Part shown: piece after piece, positions 7,257-14,463 of the stretch
Layout of the letters: the number at the start of each line of letters is the position of its first letter
Position numbering within the stretch: position 1 is the first letter of the stretch
Origin: JBBPYA01 sp038200385
Lineage (GTDB): Bacteria; Actinomycetota; Actinomycetes; Mycobacteriales; Geodermatophilaceae
Assembly: GCA_038200385.1 (NCBI GenBank)
Contig: JBBPYA010000279.1
Location: 1 to 15,161, forward strand
Length of the DNA: 15,161 bases
Direction: 5' to 3'
Notes under the pieces: model-generated
Databases searched by the model: none
Told to the model about the DNA's origin: nothing
Seen by the model: only the letters and a program-made list of their open reading frames with translations
Program-made: the position numbers and the translations under genes

Positions 7257-7297
7257 GCTCGCTGAATTTCCCCAGACCTGCTCACCGATTTTCCCCA
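7257..7297 (+). repeat. Tandem 18-bp transposase-binding repeats in the IS21 left end
   Basis: GCTCGCTGAATTTCCCCA (7257-7274) recurs as GCTCACCGATTTTCCCCA (7280-7297), 15 of 18 bases identical at a 23-bp period. Multiple terminal repeats are typical of IS21-family ends, where IstA binds. Confidence 0.7.
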
Positions 7298-7343
7298 CCC
7301 GGGGCATCGGGATCGGCGTGTCCGCCGGTCTCATGAGGAGGGC

Positions 7344-7387
7344 CCCTTCGAGGCTCGCGCTGTCTGAAGGCAGCGAGCTTCGAAGGG
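7344..7387 (+). promoter_or_regulatory. Hairpin sequestering the istA ribosome-binding site
   Basis: CCCTTCGAGGCTCGC (7344-7358) pairs with GCGAGCTTCGAAGGG (7373-7387): 15 pairs including one G-U, with a 14-nt loop. The istA Shine-Dalgarno GAAGGGA (7382-7388) is almost entirely inside the 3' arm, 9 nt before the ATG. The structure should repress istA translation on read-through mRNA. Confidence 0.6.
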
Positions 7388-7397
7388 ACCTAAACGG

Positions 7398-8747
7398 ATG
7401 CTGGCACGGGAGGAAGATGTGGAAGCGCGCGCGTTGCGGACGCAGGGTTGGTCGGTGTCGGCGATCGCCCGGCATCTGGGCCGGGACCGAAAGACGATCC
7501 GGGCGTACTTGTCGGGACAGCGGACGCCGGGAGTCCGGTCGCCGTCGGGTCCGGACCGGTTCGAGCGGTATGGCCGGTACTGCGTTGAGCGGCTAGTCGA
7601 GGACCCGCATCTGTGGGCGACGGCGCTGTTCGACGAGGTCACTGCGTTGGGCTACGTGGGCGGCTACTCCTCGTTCACTCGGGCGCTGCGGATGCGGGGC
7701 TTGCGGCCGGCGTGTGAGCCGTGCCGGCCAACTCACGGCTGGCCGGTAGCGGTCATCGACCATCCGGCGGGCGCGGAGACGCAGTGGGACTGGCTGGAGC
7801 TTCCCGACCCGCCAGGGCACTGGGACGGCTATGACGGCAAGGCGTTCCTGCTCGTGGGCGCGTTGGCGCACTCCGGGAAGTGGCGCGGGCAGCTGGCCGA
7901 ACGCGCCGATGGCGCGCACCTGGCCGATGCGTTGCACCGGGTCGCAGGGCAACTCGGCGGGCTGACCCGCACATGGCGGTTCGACCGGATGTCCTCGGTC
8001 GCTCGGCCCGGCACCGGTGAGGTCACCGCCTCGTTCGCGGCGGTCGCCAAGCACTACGCGGTCAGCGTCGCGGTCTGCCCGCCGCGGCGCGGAAACCGCA
8101 AGGAGGTGGTGGAGAAGGCCAACCACACCGCGGCGCAGCGCTGGTGGCGCACGTTGCCCGACGACATCAGCCTGGGCGAGGCCCAGACCCGCCTGGAGGT
8201 GTTCTGCGCCGCCAAGACCGACAGTCGAATGCGGGTCGTGGACAACGAGGGCACCCGGGCCAGCGTCGCCGACCTGGCTGCCACCGAACGGCTGCGGCCG
8301 TTGCCGCCGGCGGCGTTCCCAGCCACGGTGAGCGTGCAGCGGACCGTGCGGGCTCAAGCGCTGGTCGCCTTCCGCGGTAACCGCTACTCGGTGCCACCGG
8401 AGCTGGCCGGCGCGAAGGTCACCGTGACCCACCGCCTCGGCGCGGCCACAGTGGATGACGTGACCGCCTCCGGGACGGTCCTGGCGCGACACCGTCGCGC
8501 CCCGGACGGCGCCTGCGCCACGATCCGCACCGATGAGCACGCCACCGCCCTGCAGGTCGCCGCACTGGCCGCGTTCAGCACCGTCCCACCGCACCGGCGC
8601 AAACAGCGGATTCCGCCCGGGCCGGGCGCCCGCGCCGCCGCGGCTGTCCTGCGTGGTGAGTCCGACTCGGCGACGTCGACCCCGGGCCCGGTCATTGATC
8701 TGGCCGTCTACGCTGCCGCGGCGCAGCGCCGCCGGAACCTGCCATGA
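7398..8747 (+). CDS. istA: IS21-family transposase IstA
   Basis: DDE transposase that, with its ATPase partner IstB, moves IS21 elements. It is 449 residues and uninterrupted. An N-terminal helix-turn-helix (ALRTQGWSVSAIARHLGRDR, about 12-31) binds the terminal repeats. The RNase-H-like catalytic core shows D131 (TQWDWLEL), D196 (RFDRMSS) and E239 (RKEVVEKANH). A C-terminal beta-rich region includes FRGNRYSVPPELAGAKVTV (about 334-352). ATG 7398 is preceded by GAAGGGA, which lies in a hairpin arm (7344-7387). Its stop overlaps the istB start as ATGA, the usual coupled arrangement. The reading frame is intact, but because istB and the right end are gone it cannot move this copy. It might still act on other copies if an IstB is supplied elsewhere. 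Confidence 0.93.
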   Translation: MLAREEDVEARALRTQGWSVSAIARHLGRDRKTIRAYLSGQRTPGVRSPSGPDRFERYGRYCVERLVEDPHLWATALFDEVTALGYVGGYSSFTRALRMRGLRPACEPCRPTHGWPVAVIDHPAGAETQWDWLELPDPPGHWDGYDGKAFLLVGALAHSGKWRGQLAERADGAHLADALHRVAGQLGGLTRTWRFDRMSSVARPGTGEVTASFAAVAKHYAVSVAVCPPRRGNRKEVVEKANHTAAQRWWRTLPDDISLGEAQTRLEVFCAAKTDSRMRVVDNEGTRASVADLAATERLRPLPPAAFPATVSVQRTVRAQALVAFRGNRYSVPPELAGAKVTVTHRLGAATVDDVTASGTVLARHRRAPDGACATIRTDEHATALQVAALAAFSTVPPHRRKQRIPPGPGARAAAAVLRGESDSATSTPGPVIDLAVYAAAAQRRRNLP

Positions 8748-9288
8748 GCCCGTCGGAGGCGGCCGCGCCGTCAACCGCGGCGCAGGCCGCGGCTATCAGG
8801 CGCTGCGCGGACACCTGACGACGCTGAAGCTCACCGTGGCGGCCGAGGCGCTGCCGGCGGTGCTGGACGCCGCCCGGGCCGAGAAGCTGACGGTGACCGC
8901 CGCGCTGGAACGGCTGCTGGCCATCGAGGTCGCCCAGACCGAAGCCCGCCGTCTGGCCGGTCGGCTGCGGTTCGCCTGCCTGCCCTCACCGGCGACGTTG
9001 GAGGACTTCGACTTCGACGCCCAACCCGGTGTCGACCCGCACCTGATCGCCGACCTGGCGTCCTGCCGGTTCCTGCAGACCGCTACCAACGTGCTCATGA
9101 TCGGCCCACCTGGAGTCGGCAAGACCCATTTGGCGGTCGGGCTAGCCCGGCGGGCGGCCGAAGTCGGCTACCGCACCTACATGAGCACCGCCGCGGACCT
9201 GACCGCCCGCTGTCACCGCGCCGCGATCGAAGGCCGTTGGGCCACCACCATGCGCTTCTACGCCGGCCCGGCGCTGCTCGTCATCGAT
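8744..9288 (+). pseudogene. istB: IstB helper ATPase, frameshifted and truncated
   Basis: IstB is the AAA+ ATPase that selects targets for IS21. ATG 8744 (overlapping the istA stop) gives MSPSEAAAPSTAAQAAA. A one-base loss near 8787-8793 then shifts frame, and the rest continues as YQALRGHLTTLKLTVAAEAL, LERLLAIEVAQTEARRLAGR, Walker A GPPGVGKTH (about 9109-9135), AADLTARCHRAAIEGRW and RFYAGPALLVID. Homology stops at 9288 in the middle of Walker B, where the expected Glu-Leu-Gly continuation is replaced by an IS end. The last 23 residues of the frame (LCRHRDYAEMC... to the stop at 9360) come from that foreign DNA. About half of the ATPase is missing. Confidence 0.9.
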
Positions 9289-9360
9289 CTATGCCGACAC
9301 CGCGACTATGCCGAGATGTGCGGTGAGCAGTTCGTTGCGCGGGGTCTGGTCTCGGCATAG
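9289..9360. repeat. End of the tyrosine-recombinase element: one direct and one inverted CTATGCCGA pair
   Basis: CTATGCCGA occurs at 9289-9297 and again at 9306-9314, a 17-bp period. CTATGCCGAGA (9306-9316) is mirrored perfectly by TCTCGGCATAG (9350-9360) across 33 nt. The first copy begins exactly where istB homology ends, and the last ends one base before the recombinase stop codon at 9361. This looks like an element end with several recombinase-binding half-sites. Confidence 0.6.
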
Positions 9361-10040
9361 TTACAAGCTCTCGAGGAATGCGAGCACCTTGTCGGTCGGG
9401 CGGTATCGGCCTGGTCGCGCCTCGGCGGGGGTGGTGAGGGCCAACGCTTTCTCGGTGATGCTGAGGTCGGCGTGGACGTAGGCGTCGGTTGATCGGACGC
9501 CGGCGTGGCCGAGCCAGAGCGCGATCACGGACGTGTCGACGCGGGCGTGGAGTAGCGACATCGCGCAGCTGTGGCGAAGGACGTGTGGGTGGACTTTCTT
9601 GCCAGCCAGCGATGGACACCGTTCGGATGCTGACGCAGCGTGGGTGCTGACCCGTAGCGCGACGGCATCGCGGCTGAGCCGCCGGCCGGTCCGGGTCGGG
9701 AACAGCGGATCTGTCGGGCGGCCGTCACGTTCTCGAAGCCAGCTTCGTAGCAGTGCGGCGGTTGGTGCGCTGAGCGGGACGGCGCGTTGCTTGCGGCCTT
9801 TGCCTTCGCAGCGGACGCTGGCGCCTGTTCCGAGGGTGACGTCGCCGCAGTTCAGGCCGGTCAGCTCCGAGACGCGAAGGCCGGTCTGAACGGCCAGGAG
9901 GAGAAGGACTCGGTCTCGGCGTCCTCCCAACGGGACTGATCGGGAGCGGCGACCAGGGCATCGACCTCGGCCGGGCTCAGGAACGTCACGATCCGCTTGT
10001 CGAACCGCTTCGGTGGGATCGCGACGAACGGCTGTTGGTC
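9361..10040 (-). pseudogene. Tyrosine recombinase of an IS, missing N-terminus and frameshifted
   Basis: The frame from about 10040 reads RDQQPFVAIPPKRFDKRIVT, FLSPAEVDALVAAPDQSRWE. A one-base loss near 9926-9931 then shifts it to GRRDRVLLLLAVQTGLRVSE. The catalytic core is complete: Arg in TGLRVSELTGL, Lys in CEGKGRKQRAVPL, His-x-x-Arg in HPHVLRHSCAM, His in WLGHAGV and the nucleophile Tyr in STDAYVHAD. The tail is GRYRPTDKVLAFLESL, stop 9361. About 90-100 N-terminal residues are missing where the sequence meets the GNAT fragment. The family resembles recombinases carried in sets of two or three by actinobacterial insertion elements; no sister gene is left here. It is probably non-functional unless the frameshift is an assembly error. 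Confidence 0.85.
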
Positions 10041-10394
10041 TCGGGCTTGACGCTCAGCCCCTTGTCCGTCCTGCCGGCCTATCAGCGGCAAGGCGTGGGT
10101 GCCGCTCTGGTTGCTGCCGCACTGCGCGCGGCCGACGAGGCCGAGGAGCCGTTCGTCATGCTCGAAGGAGCGCCCGGCCTGTACCGCCAGTGGGGGTTCG
10201 AGCCGGCTGCCGACCACGGCCTTTTGCCGCCGTCTCGCCGGATCCCTGCGCCCGCCTGCCAGGTCGCGCTCCTCGAGAGCTGGGACCCCAGCGTCAGGGG
10301 CGCGCTGGTCTACAACGACGTCTTCTGGACCTACGACGCCGTCGGCCTTCGCGGAGACGTCCTCGAGCAGGTCCGTGCCGCTCTCGGCGGCTGA
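10035..10394 (+). pseudogene. GNAT-family N-acetyltransferase, N-terminus lost
   Basis: GNAT enzymes transfer an acetyl group from acetyl-CoA to an amine. The open frame from TTG 10035 gives 119 residues beginning in the middle of the fold: LSPLSVLPAYQRQGVGAALV, with the acetyl-CoA pyrophosphate loop QRQGVG, then EAEEPFVMLEGAPGLYRQWG and FEPAADHGLLPPSRRIP. Typical relatives have about 40-60 more residues before this point. Its 5' part is replaced at about 10035-10040 by the oppositely oriented recombinase remnant, which probably inserted into it. The substrate cannot be told. No credible ribosome-binding site precedes the TTG, so it is annotated as a fragment. Confidence 0.75.
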
Positions 10395-10789
10395 CGCGCC
10401 GAGGCCGCATTCGGCCGCCCCCGAGAAGATCACCGCAGCGCTGGATCGTGATCTCCTGCGGCTGGTGTCGCGCCGTCCCGCAGTAGTGCGTGGCGCACAG
10501 CCCACCGCTACTCGGGAAACGACAACCTTGTCCGGTAGACCATCGCCAAGTCGGACGGGCGCCGGAACTGTTCCTGGTGGCCGAGGCGGAGGCGCCCGCG
10601 GGCCACCGTGCGTAGTGGTCGGCTCGTTTGCGAGCGGAGCCTGCTCGTCGGCGATATCGGCGTAGCGCTCGCGGTTGACGTCCGAACTGGGCGTCGGCTG
10701 CTTCCTGCAGTCGGTCATGGGTGCGGCACCGAGCGAGGACGGCTGAGGTGCTGTCCGCCCTGGCGGTGGTCCTCCTGAGGTGGGTGTGG
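10395..10789. other. Stretch without a recognised gene
   Basis: Long open frames cross this part on the minus strand (for example 10294-10887 and 9861-10718), but they show no domain and are Arg/Ser/Pro-rich shadows. A weak GGCCG-CATT-CGGCC hairpin follows the GNAT stop without a T-run. Probably decayed DNA between two gene fragments. Confidence 0.4.
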
Positions 10790-10951
10790 TCAGCGCAGGG
10801 CGACGAGCACTCTGTCGTCCCCGTGCTGCCAGACGGTCCCGACTTCGGCGAATCGCGCCTGCCGCAGGAGTGCGATGTGGTCGTCAAGGGTGGGGACGTC
10901 GGTCACGCTGTGATCGAGCGGACGGGCACTGCGCTCGCTGATGAGTTCGGC
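10790..10951 (-). pseudogene. C-terminal fragment of a class I SAM-dependent methyltransferase
   Basis: The last residues of a minus-strand frame, SVTDVPTLDDHIALLRQARF followed by AEVGTVWQHGDDRVLVALR, match the end of class I methyltransferases (last helix, then the beta-hairpin with a G(F/Y)xxVxxxxQ pattern). No SAM-binding GxGxG motif exists upstream in any frame. The residues before about 10951 look non-coding (Pro/Arg/Ser-rich), although the frame is open to 11308. Only about 50 residues of a roughly 200-250-residue enzyme remain. Assignment rests on a short segment and could be wrong. Confidence 0.45.
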
Positions 10952-11189
10952 GAGCTCGGGTGCGCTGCCTACGGCCCCCACCGACACCAGCCGCAGACGG
11001 GGCTTCGCTATGACTTCGGCGCCGGACGAGTCGCCTTCGGGGCCAAGGCGCGACTGCGCTGACAACCGTTCGGTGACGGCGCGGGGGGCGGCTCTGCCCC
11101 GAAGTGCGGGCCGCGTTCTTCGCGCATCACCGGGTCTTTTCTTTGAGGGGGCTGGCCGCGACGTGCTCGCTGGCCATGCGGGGCCGAGG

Positions 11190-12044
11190 TCAGCTGGCGG
11201 CGCGGACGATGTCCCGTCCTTGATCCTTGGCCGTGTACAGCGCGGTGTCGGCGCGGGCGATGCAGTCGCTGATGGATTCGGCTGCCCGCAGTTCAGCGAT
11301 GCCGGCACTCACACTGAAACTCTCAGCTGGGCTGCGGGTGGTCGCCAGTTGCTCGCGCACCCGCTCCAGCAGCGTGATCATGTCGGCGCCGGAGCAGTAG
11401 CAGATCACGAGGAACTCATCCCCACCCCAGCGGGCCACCCAGTCCTGCGCGCGCAGCACGCCCTGCAGCTCCAGTGCGACCCGCCGCAGCCCGATGTCAC
11501 CGCGGGCGTGCCCGCCGTCGGAGTTGTGCTCGCGGAGGTTGTCCAGGTCGACCATGGCAACGGTCACTGGACGGCGTCGGTCACCGTGCGGTGCGCCGAT
11601 CCTGGCCAGGCGGGCTTCGGCGCTGCGGCGGTTGTCCGCCCCGGTCAGCGGGTCGGTCAACGCATGCTGTTCGAGGACCTGCCGCAGACGTTCGATCTCC
11701 CCGCACGACACGGCGACGTCATGCAGCAATTGGCCCGCCTCATCACCACCGCCGATCGCTGCGGGCGGCAACCGCCTGTCGGTCAGATACCCCGACAGGT
11801 GCCCGCCGGCCAGCTGCAACGGCGCCAGCAGACCTCTCAGCACCAAGGTCAACGCCGCGCTGGCCAGTACCGTCGCGGCCACCGCAATCCCCGCAACCCC
11901 CGCGGTGCTCAACCCCGGATAGGCCACGACGACGACCACGATGAGCAGCAAGGGCACGTGCACGATGACCAGCCCGGCAAGAACGATCTTGGTCGCGAAG
12001 TTGCACCGGGGCAGCCAGCGGACCATCCAGCCGTACGTGCCCAT
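11190..12044 (-). CDS. Membrane-anchored diguanylate cyclase (GGDEF)
   Basis: Makes cyclic di-GMP from two GTP. It is 284 residues from ATG 12044, which has only a G-rich upstream stretch (GGGGGCGGTGGG). ATG 12026 is an alternative start. Two transmembrane helices (about 20-42 and 48-71) are followed by a HAMP-like or coiled linker (about 72-125). The GGDEF domain then starts at ALTDPLTGADNRR (128-140) and has the metal-binding Asp region VDLDNL (166-170), GHARGD (178-183) and an intact active site RWGGDEF (205-211). The RxxD inhibitory site (R198-A-Q-D201) sits exactly five residues before GGDEF, so product feedback inhibition is expected. No periplasmic sensor domain is present, only a loop of a few residues. 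It is intact although surrounded by broken genes. Confidence 0.9.
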   Translation of the reverse strand: MGTYGWMVRWLPRCNFATKIVLAGLVIVHVPLLLIVVVVVAYPGLSTAGVAGIAVAATVLASAALTLVLRGLLAPLQLAGGHLSGYLTDRRLPPAAIGGGDEAGQLLHDVAVSCGEIERLRQVLEQHALTDPLTGADNRRSAEARLARIGAPHGDRRRPVTVAMVDLDNLREHNSDGGHARGDIGLRRVALELQGVLRAQDWVARWGGDEFLVICYCSGADMITLLERVREQLATTRSPAESFSVSAGIAELRAAESISDCIARADTALYTAKDQGRDIVRAAS

Positions 12045-12174
12045 CCCACCGCCCCCGCATCAGCCACTTCTGTTCGCCGGTACCTGGCGAGTTTACGAGC
12101 CGAGTCCACTACGTGCTGGTGAACCTCGACCACCGTCAGTCAACCGTCTGACGCGTAGGCGCGGCAAGGGAACC

Positions 12175-12510
12175 ACGAACCCGACGCACAACCATGAACG
12201 GATGGGGCCGCGGCGCAGCCGTCTCGGGTTGACCTCGGCCGTGACCGGCCCGATGTCCGGCCCGACCCCGTCGATCATCGGCTTGGCCAGGGTGTTGGTC
12301 ACCGCGCTCGTGACGGCCAGTGATCCGACCGCCCGATCGCCCGGCCGGCGGCCCGGCGGCCGGCGGCCGGCGCCGCGGCCTACCGCGCGGAGCCCGGCCA
12401 GGGCGAACCACAGCCACCCCGTGGTTGGCGGCCTTGGTCAGCCCGCCGAGCATCGGGTCGGCTCGACTGGCCGGGCGCTGCTGCACCCAGCGGAAGAATC
12501 CGCCGGTCGT
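12175..12510 (-). pseudogene. PAP2-family phosphatase remnant
   Basis: The minus strand reads GGFFRWVQQRPASRADPMLG then GLTKAANH. After one extra G near 12418-12422 the frame shifts to WLWFALAGLRAVGRGAG. A further shift gives GSLAVTSAVTNTLAKPMIDG, VGPDIGPVTAEVNPRRLRRG, PIRSW. This order, from L.(L/T)..ANH..LWF to a Lys-containing segment (normally KxxxxxxRP, here K......GP) and RRLRR, matches bacterial PAP2/undecaprenyl-diphosphatase-like membrane enzymes. The PSGH and SR....H motifs that should follow are missing and the sequence becomes unrelated. It is therefore non-functional. Boundaries are approximate; the downstream neighbour on this strand is the GGDEF gene. Confidence 0.55.
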
Positions 12511-12562
12511 GCCAGGACGGTGCGCGCGCCCACGGGGCGGGCGTAGCCAGCCCCGGGGCGGG

Positions 12563-13293
12563 TCAGTCGATGACCACCTCGATGTCGGAGACGGTGAAGG
12601 GCAACTCCGGATCGCCGTCGGGGACCTGGTCCAGATGGGAGTTCACCACCTGGATCCGATCGGTCCCGCACTGGGCCACCGTGGTCGGGTAGGCGAAGGC
12701 ATCGTCAACGAGCTCATCGACGATGTCCCCGGACAACGCATCGGCGGCTAGTTCGATCTGGACCACCCGCGGCTCGGGCGAGGTGGTGACGACGAACAAG
12801 GTCGAGCCGTCGAGCAGCAGGCCGTCGCCCGACGTCAGATCGGCGCCGCCGAGATCGATCTCGGCCACTTCCCGGGTCGTCGTGTCGATTCGGTACAGCG
12901 TTCCGTTGTCGGAGTGCACCGTGACGAGGTACCGGCCGTCATCGGTGGAGGTGATGCCGTTCAATTAGAACCGTCCTCGTACGGGACCAGGCCGGCGAGG
13001 TCCAGCCAGGGCTCGATCTGGCCGATGGCGCCGCCGGCGAGGGGGATGCGGAAGAGCACCGGCCGGAAGGAGTCGGTGACGTACGCCGCCTCCCCGGCGA
13101 AGGTGATGTCGTTGACCAGCACCTCCTCACCCGCCTCGGCCGTCTCGAACGAGCGGAGGAGTTCTCGCGATTCGGTGTCGTAGACGAACACCCTGCCGGT
13201 GGTCCGGCCAGCGACGAACAGCCGGCCCTGGTCGTCGACCTTCAGGCCGGTGACCGTCTCCCGTCCGTCACCCCCGGGCTCCAGGAAGTTCAC
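12563..13293 (-). pseudogene. SMP-30/gluconolactonase-like beta-propeller protein, headless and frameshifted
   Basis: Two minus-strand frames join into one protein. The first (13293 to 12961) reads TVTGLKVDDQGRLFVAGRTT, GRVFVYDTESREL, VNDITFAGEAAYVTDSFRPV, LFRIPL to YEDGSN. A single lost T near 12963-12966 creates a stop. The second resumes with LNGITSTDDGRYLVTVHSDN, GTLYRIDTTTREV, LTSGDGLLLDGSTLFVVTTS to the stop at 12563. Repeated (V/I)-DDxGRLFV and VNDI..(A/T)YVTDS blade motifs are typical of secreted SMP-30/YncE-like propellers. Family members start with a signal peptide and about one more blade; both are missing, because homology begins exactly where the lipoprotein gene ends. The GTG at 13293 overlaps that gene's stop as GTGA and is probably accidental. 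If the frameshift is an error, the product would still lack its N-terminus. Confidence 0.75.
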
Positions 13294-13844
13294 TTGAGAA
13301 GTGCGACCTCCAAATTCGCAACCGGAATTTGCGCTGGCAGCGACGTTGAAAGCGGATCAAGCCGTCGGAAGACGTCATTGTCTTGAATAAAGAGACCAGC
13401 AGCCACACCGACAGGAACAAAGAGGTCGGCGGCGACCGGAGGCTCACCTGGGCGCCTTATGAAGGGCTTTGCAAACAATAGATACGTTCTTCCGGCAGCT
13501 ACAATCGGCAACTCGGCAGTCGCAGCTTCGGCTGTTCCCACCTGCTGCAGTCTCAGCCGCGTCGGAGCGTTCCCGTCAACAACCCTGACAACATCAAGGG
13601 TCGTTACTGTAAATGGCACTCGGTTGACGACTTGTATCACAGACTGCGGCGTGGCTGTCGCGATAGCGACCACGCCTGAGTATTCACTCAACTCATGAAG
13701 CGATGTGAAGGAATGAGTCCGGCTAACACTCAAGTGGTCCCCCTGAGAAGGCGGCGCTGCTGCTTCCGGGACCGAGCACGCTGCAGACACTGCAACAACT
13801 ACACTGGTAAGAGCCAATAGACGAAAGCCTCTCCAAAGAATCAT
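13290..13844 (-). CDS. Putative lipoprotein co-transcribed with the metalloprotease
   Basis: This gives 184 residues from ATG 13844 behind GGGAGAG; a TTG one codon earlier is unlikely. The signal sequence is hydrophobic (LLALTSVVVAVS) and ends SAAC, with Cys23 as the probable lipidated residue, so it should sit on the outer face of the membrane. The mature part has no recognised domain. It is probably beta-rich: VVAIATATPQ, VPFTVTTLDVVRVVDG, LRLQQVG, AAGRTYLLFAKPF, LFVPVGVAAGLFI. The gene starts 14 nt after the protease stop, so the two very likely form an operon. It could be an anchor, inhibitor or chaperone of the protease; this is inference. Base composition is visibly less GC-rich than the flanks, suggesting separate acquisition with the protease. 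Confidence 0.75.
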   Translation of the reverse strand: MILWRGFRLLALTSVVVAVSAACSVPEAAAPPSQGDHLSVSRTHSFTSLHELSEYSGVVAIATATPQSVIQVVNRVPFTVTTLDVVRVVDGNAPTRLRLQQVGTAEAATAELPIVAAGRTYLLFAKPFIRRPGEPPVAADLFVPVGVAAGLFIQDNDVFRRLDPLSTSLPAQIPVANLEVALLK

Positions 13845-13858
13845 CAACTCTCCCTTAC

Positions 13859-14434
13859 TCAGTAGATGTTGTTGACGCCGTTGATGTCATCCCCCTGAGG
13901 GGCGGAGTGTCGGCAAACGAAGTATCGATCACTGTCGTAGAACATGATGGGTTGCCCAGAACAGCCTGTCGTATAGATTTCGTCAAGGCCTAACGTATGG
14001 CCGAGTTCGTGAACCATAACCTGCTTTTGCCCGGTGAATGTGTAGCCATCGGTGTAGTACCTATTCCATTGGGCGAATGGGGTAGGGAGCCACACGCCGC
14101 CGGAGCAGCCCTCATCCATTTGTATTCCATCAAAGTCGGTGTTGCCAAAGAAGTAGGCATCGACTGAGACCTCGGCACGTGAGGTCACTTGGGTGAAGCT
14201 AATCTGCGTTGCGCTGGACCAGGAGCCTGCGGCTGCGGCGCCGGAGGTGGGATAGTCGCGCAGATTCCTGGTAGCGCTCGTAAAGTTATAGGTGATTGAC
14301 GAGTCATGGAAGTGGCAACCAATCAGCCTATATGCGCTAGCGGACTGGGCTGGCAATATAACAAAAGCGGTGGCAGCGAGAGCCGATGCAGTCATGACTC
14401 GCGGTCCCGCCAGGCGTCGTGCCACTACTGTCAC
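13859..14434 (-). CDS. Secreted metzincin-like zinc protease with atypical HExxHxxGxxE motif
   Basis: This gives 191 residues from GTG 14434, which has GAGGGGG 4-6 nt upstream. A GTG at 14461 would add nine residues without a ribosome-binding site. A signal peptide (basic RRLAGPR, hydrophobic core, likely cleavage after AQSASA at 34) implies export. The catalytic helix is VMVHELGHTLGLDE: zinc ligands H142 and H146 and general base E143. The third-ligand position of the HExxHxxGxxH metzincin motif is Glu152, preceded by Asp151. A Met-turn candidate follows at QPIMFYD (M164). Four cysteines (40, 110, 158, 174) could form two disulfides. The size and C-terminal DDINGVNNIY fit small actinobacterial matrixin-like proteases. 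Activity depends on whether Asp151 or Glu152 can replace His. It is the first gene of an operon with the lipoprotein. Confidence 0.85.
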   Translation of the reverse strand: MTVVARRLAGPRVMTASALAATAFVILPAQSASAYRLIGCHFHDSSITYNFTSATRNLRDYPTSGAAAAGSWSSATQISFTQVTSRAEVSVDAYFFGNTDFDGIQMDEGCSGGVWLPTPFAQWNRYYTDGYTFTGQKQVMVHELGHTLGLDEIYTTGCSGQPIMFYDSDRYFVCRHSAPQGDDINGVNNIY

Positions 14435-14463
14435 TGTGCCCCCTCTAGATGTTGGGGTCACCG

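Larger units (their letters stand above)
7242..9288 (+). mobile_element. IS21-family insertion sequence, right end deleted
   Basis: Contains the left end with tandem binding-site repeats (7257-7297), istA (7398-8747) and a partial istB (8744-9288). The outermost base is placed at a TGTGACC that starts near 7242, because IS21 elements begin with TG; this is tentative. The right end was lost where the tyrosine-recombinase remnant starts at 9289. Confidence 0.85.

Noticed and set aside
7593..8774. A 393-codon minus-strand frame opposite istA
   Set aside because: It is a shadow of istA. No motif is present, and the plus-strand istA has all catalytic residues.
9861..10718. A 285-codon minus-strand protein
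   Set aside because: Only its last part is recombinase, up to the frameshift near 9930. The upstream portion is antisense to the GNAT fragment and unsupported.
10941..12122. A 393-codon plus-strand frame opposite the GGDEF gene
   Set aside because: It is antisense to a clearly recognisable diguanylate cyclase and has repetitive Gln/Gly/Arg composition.
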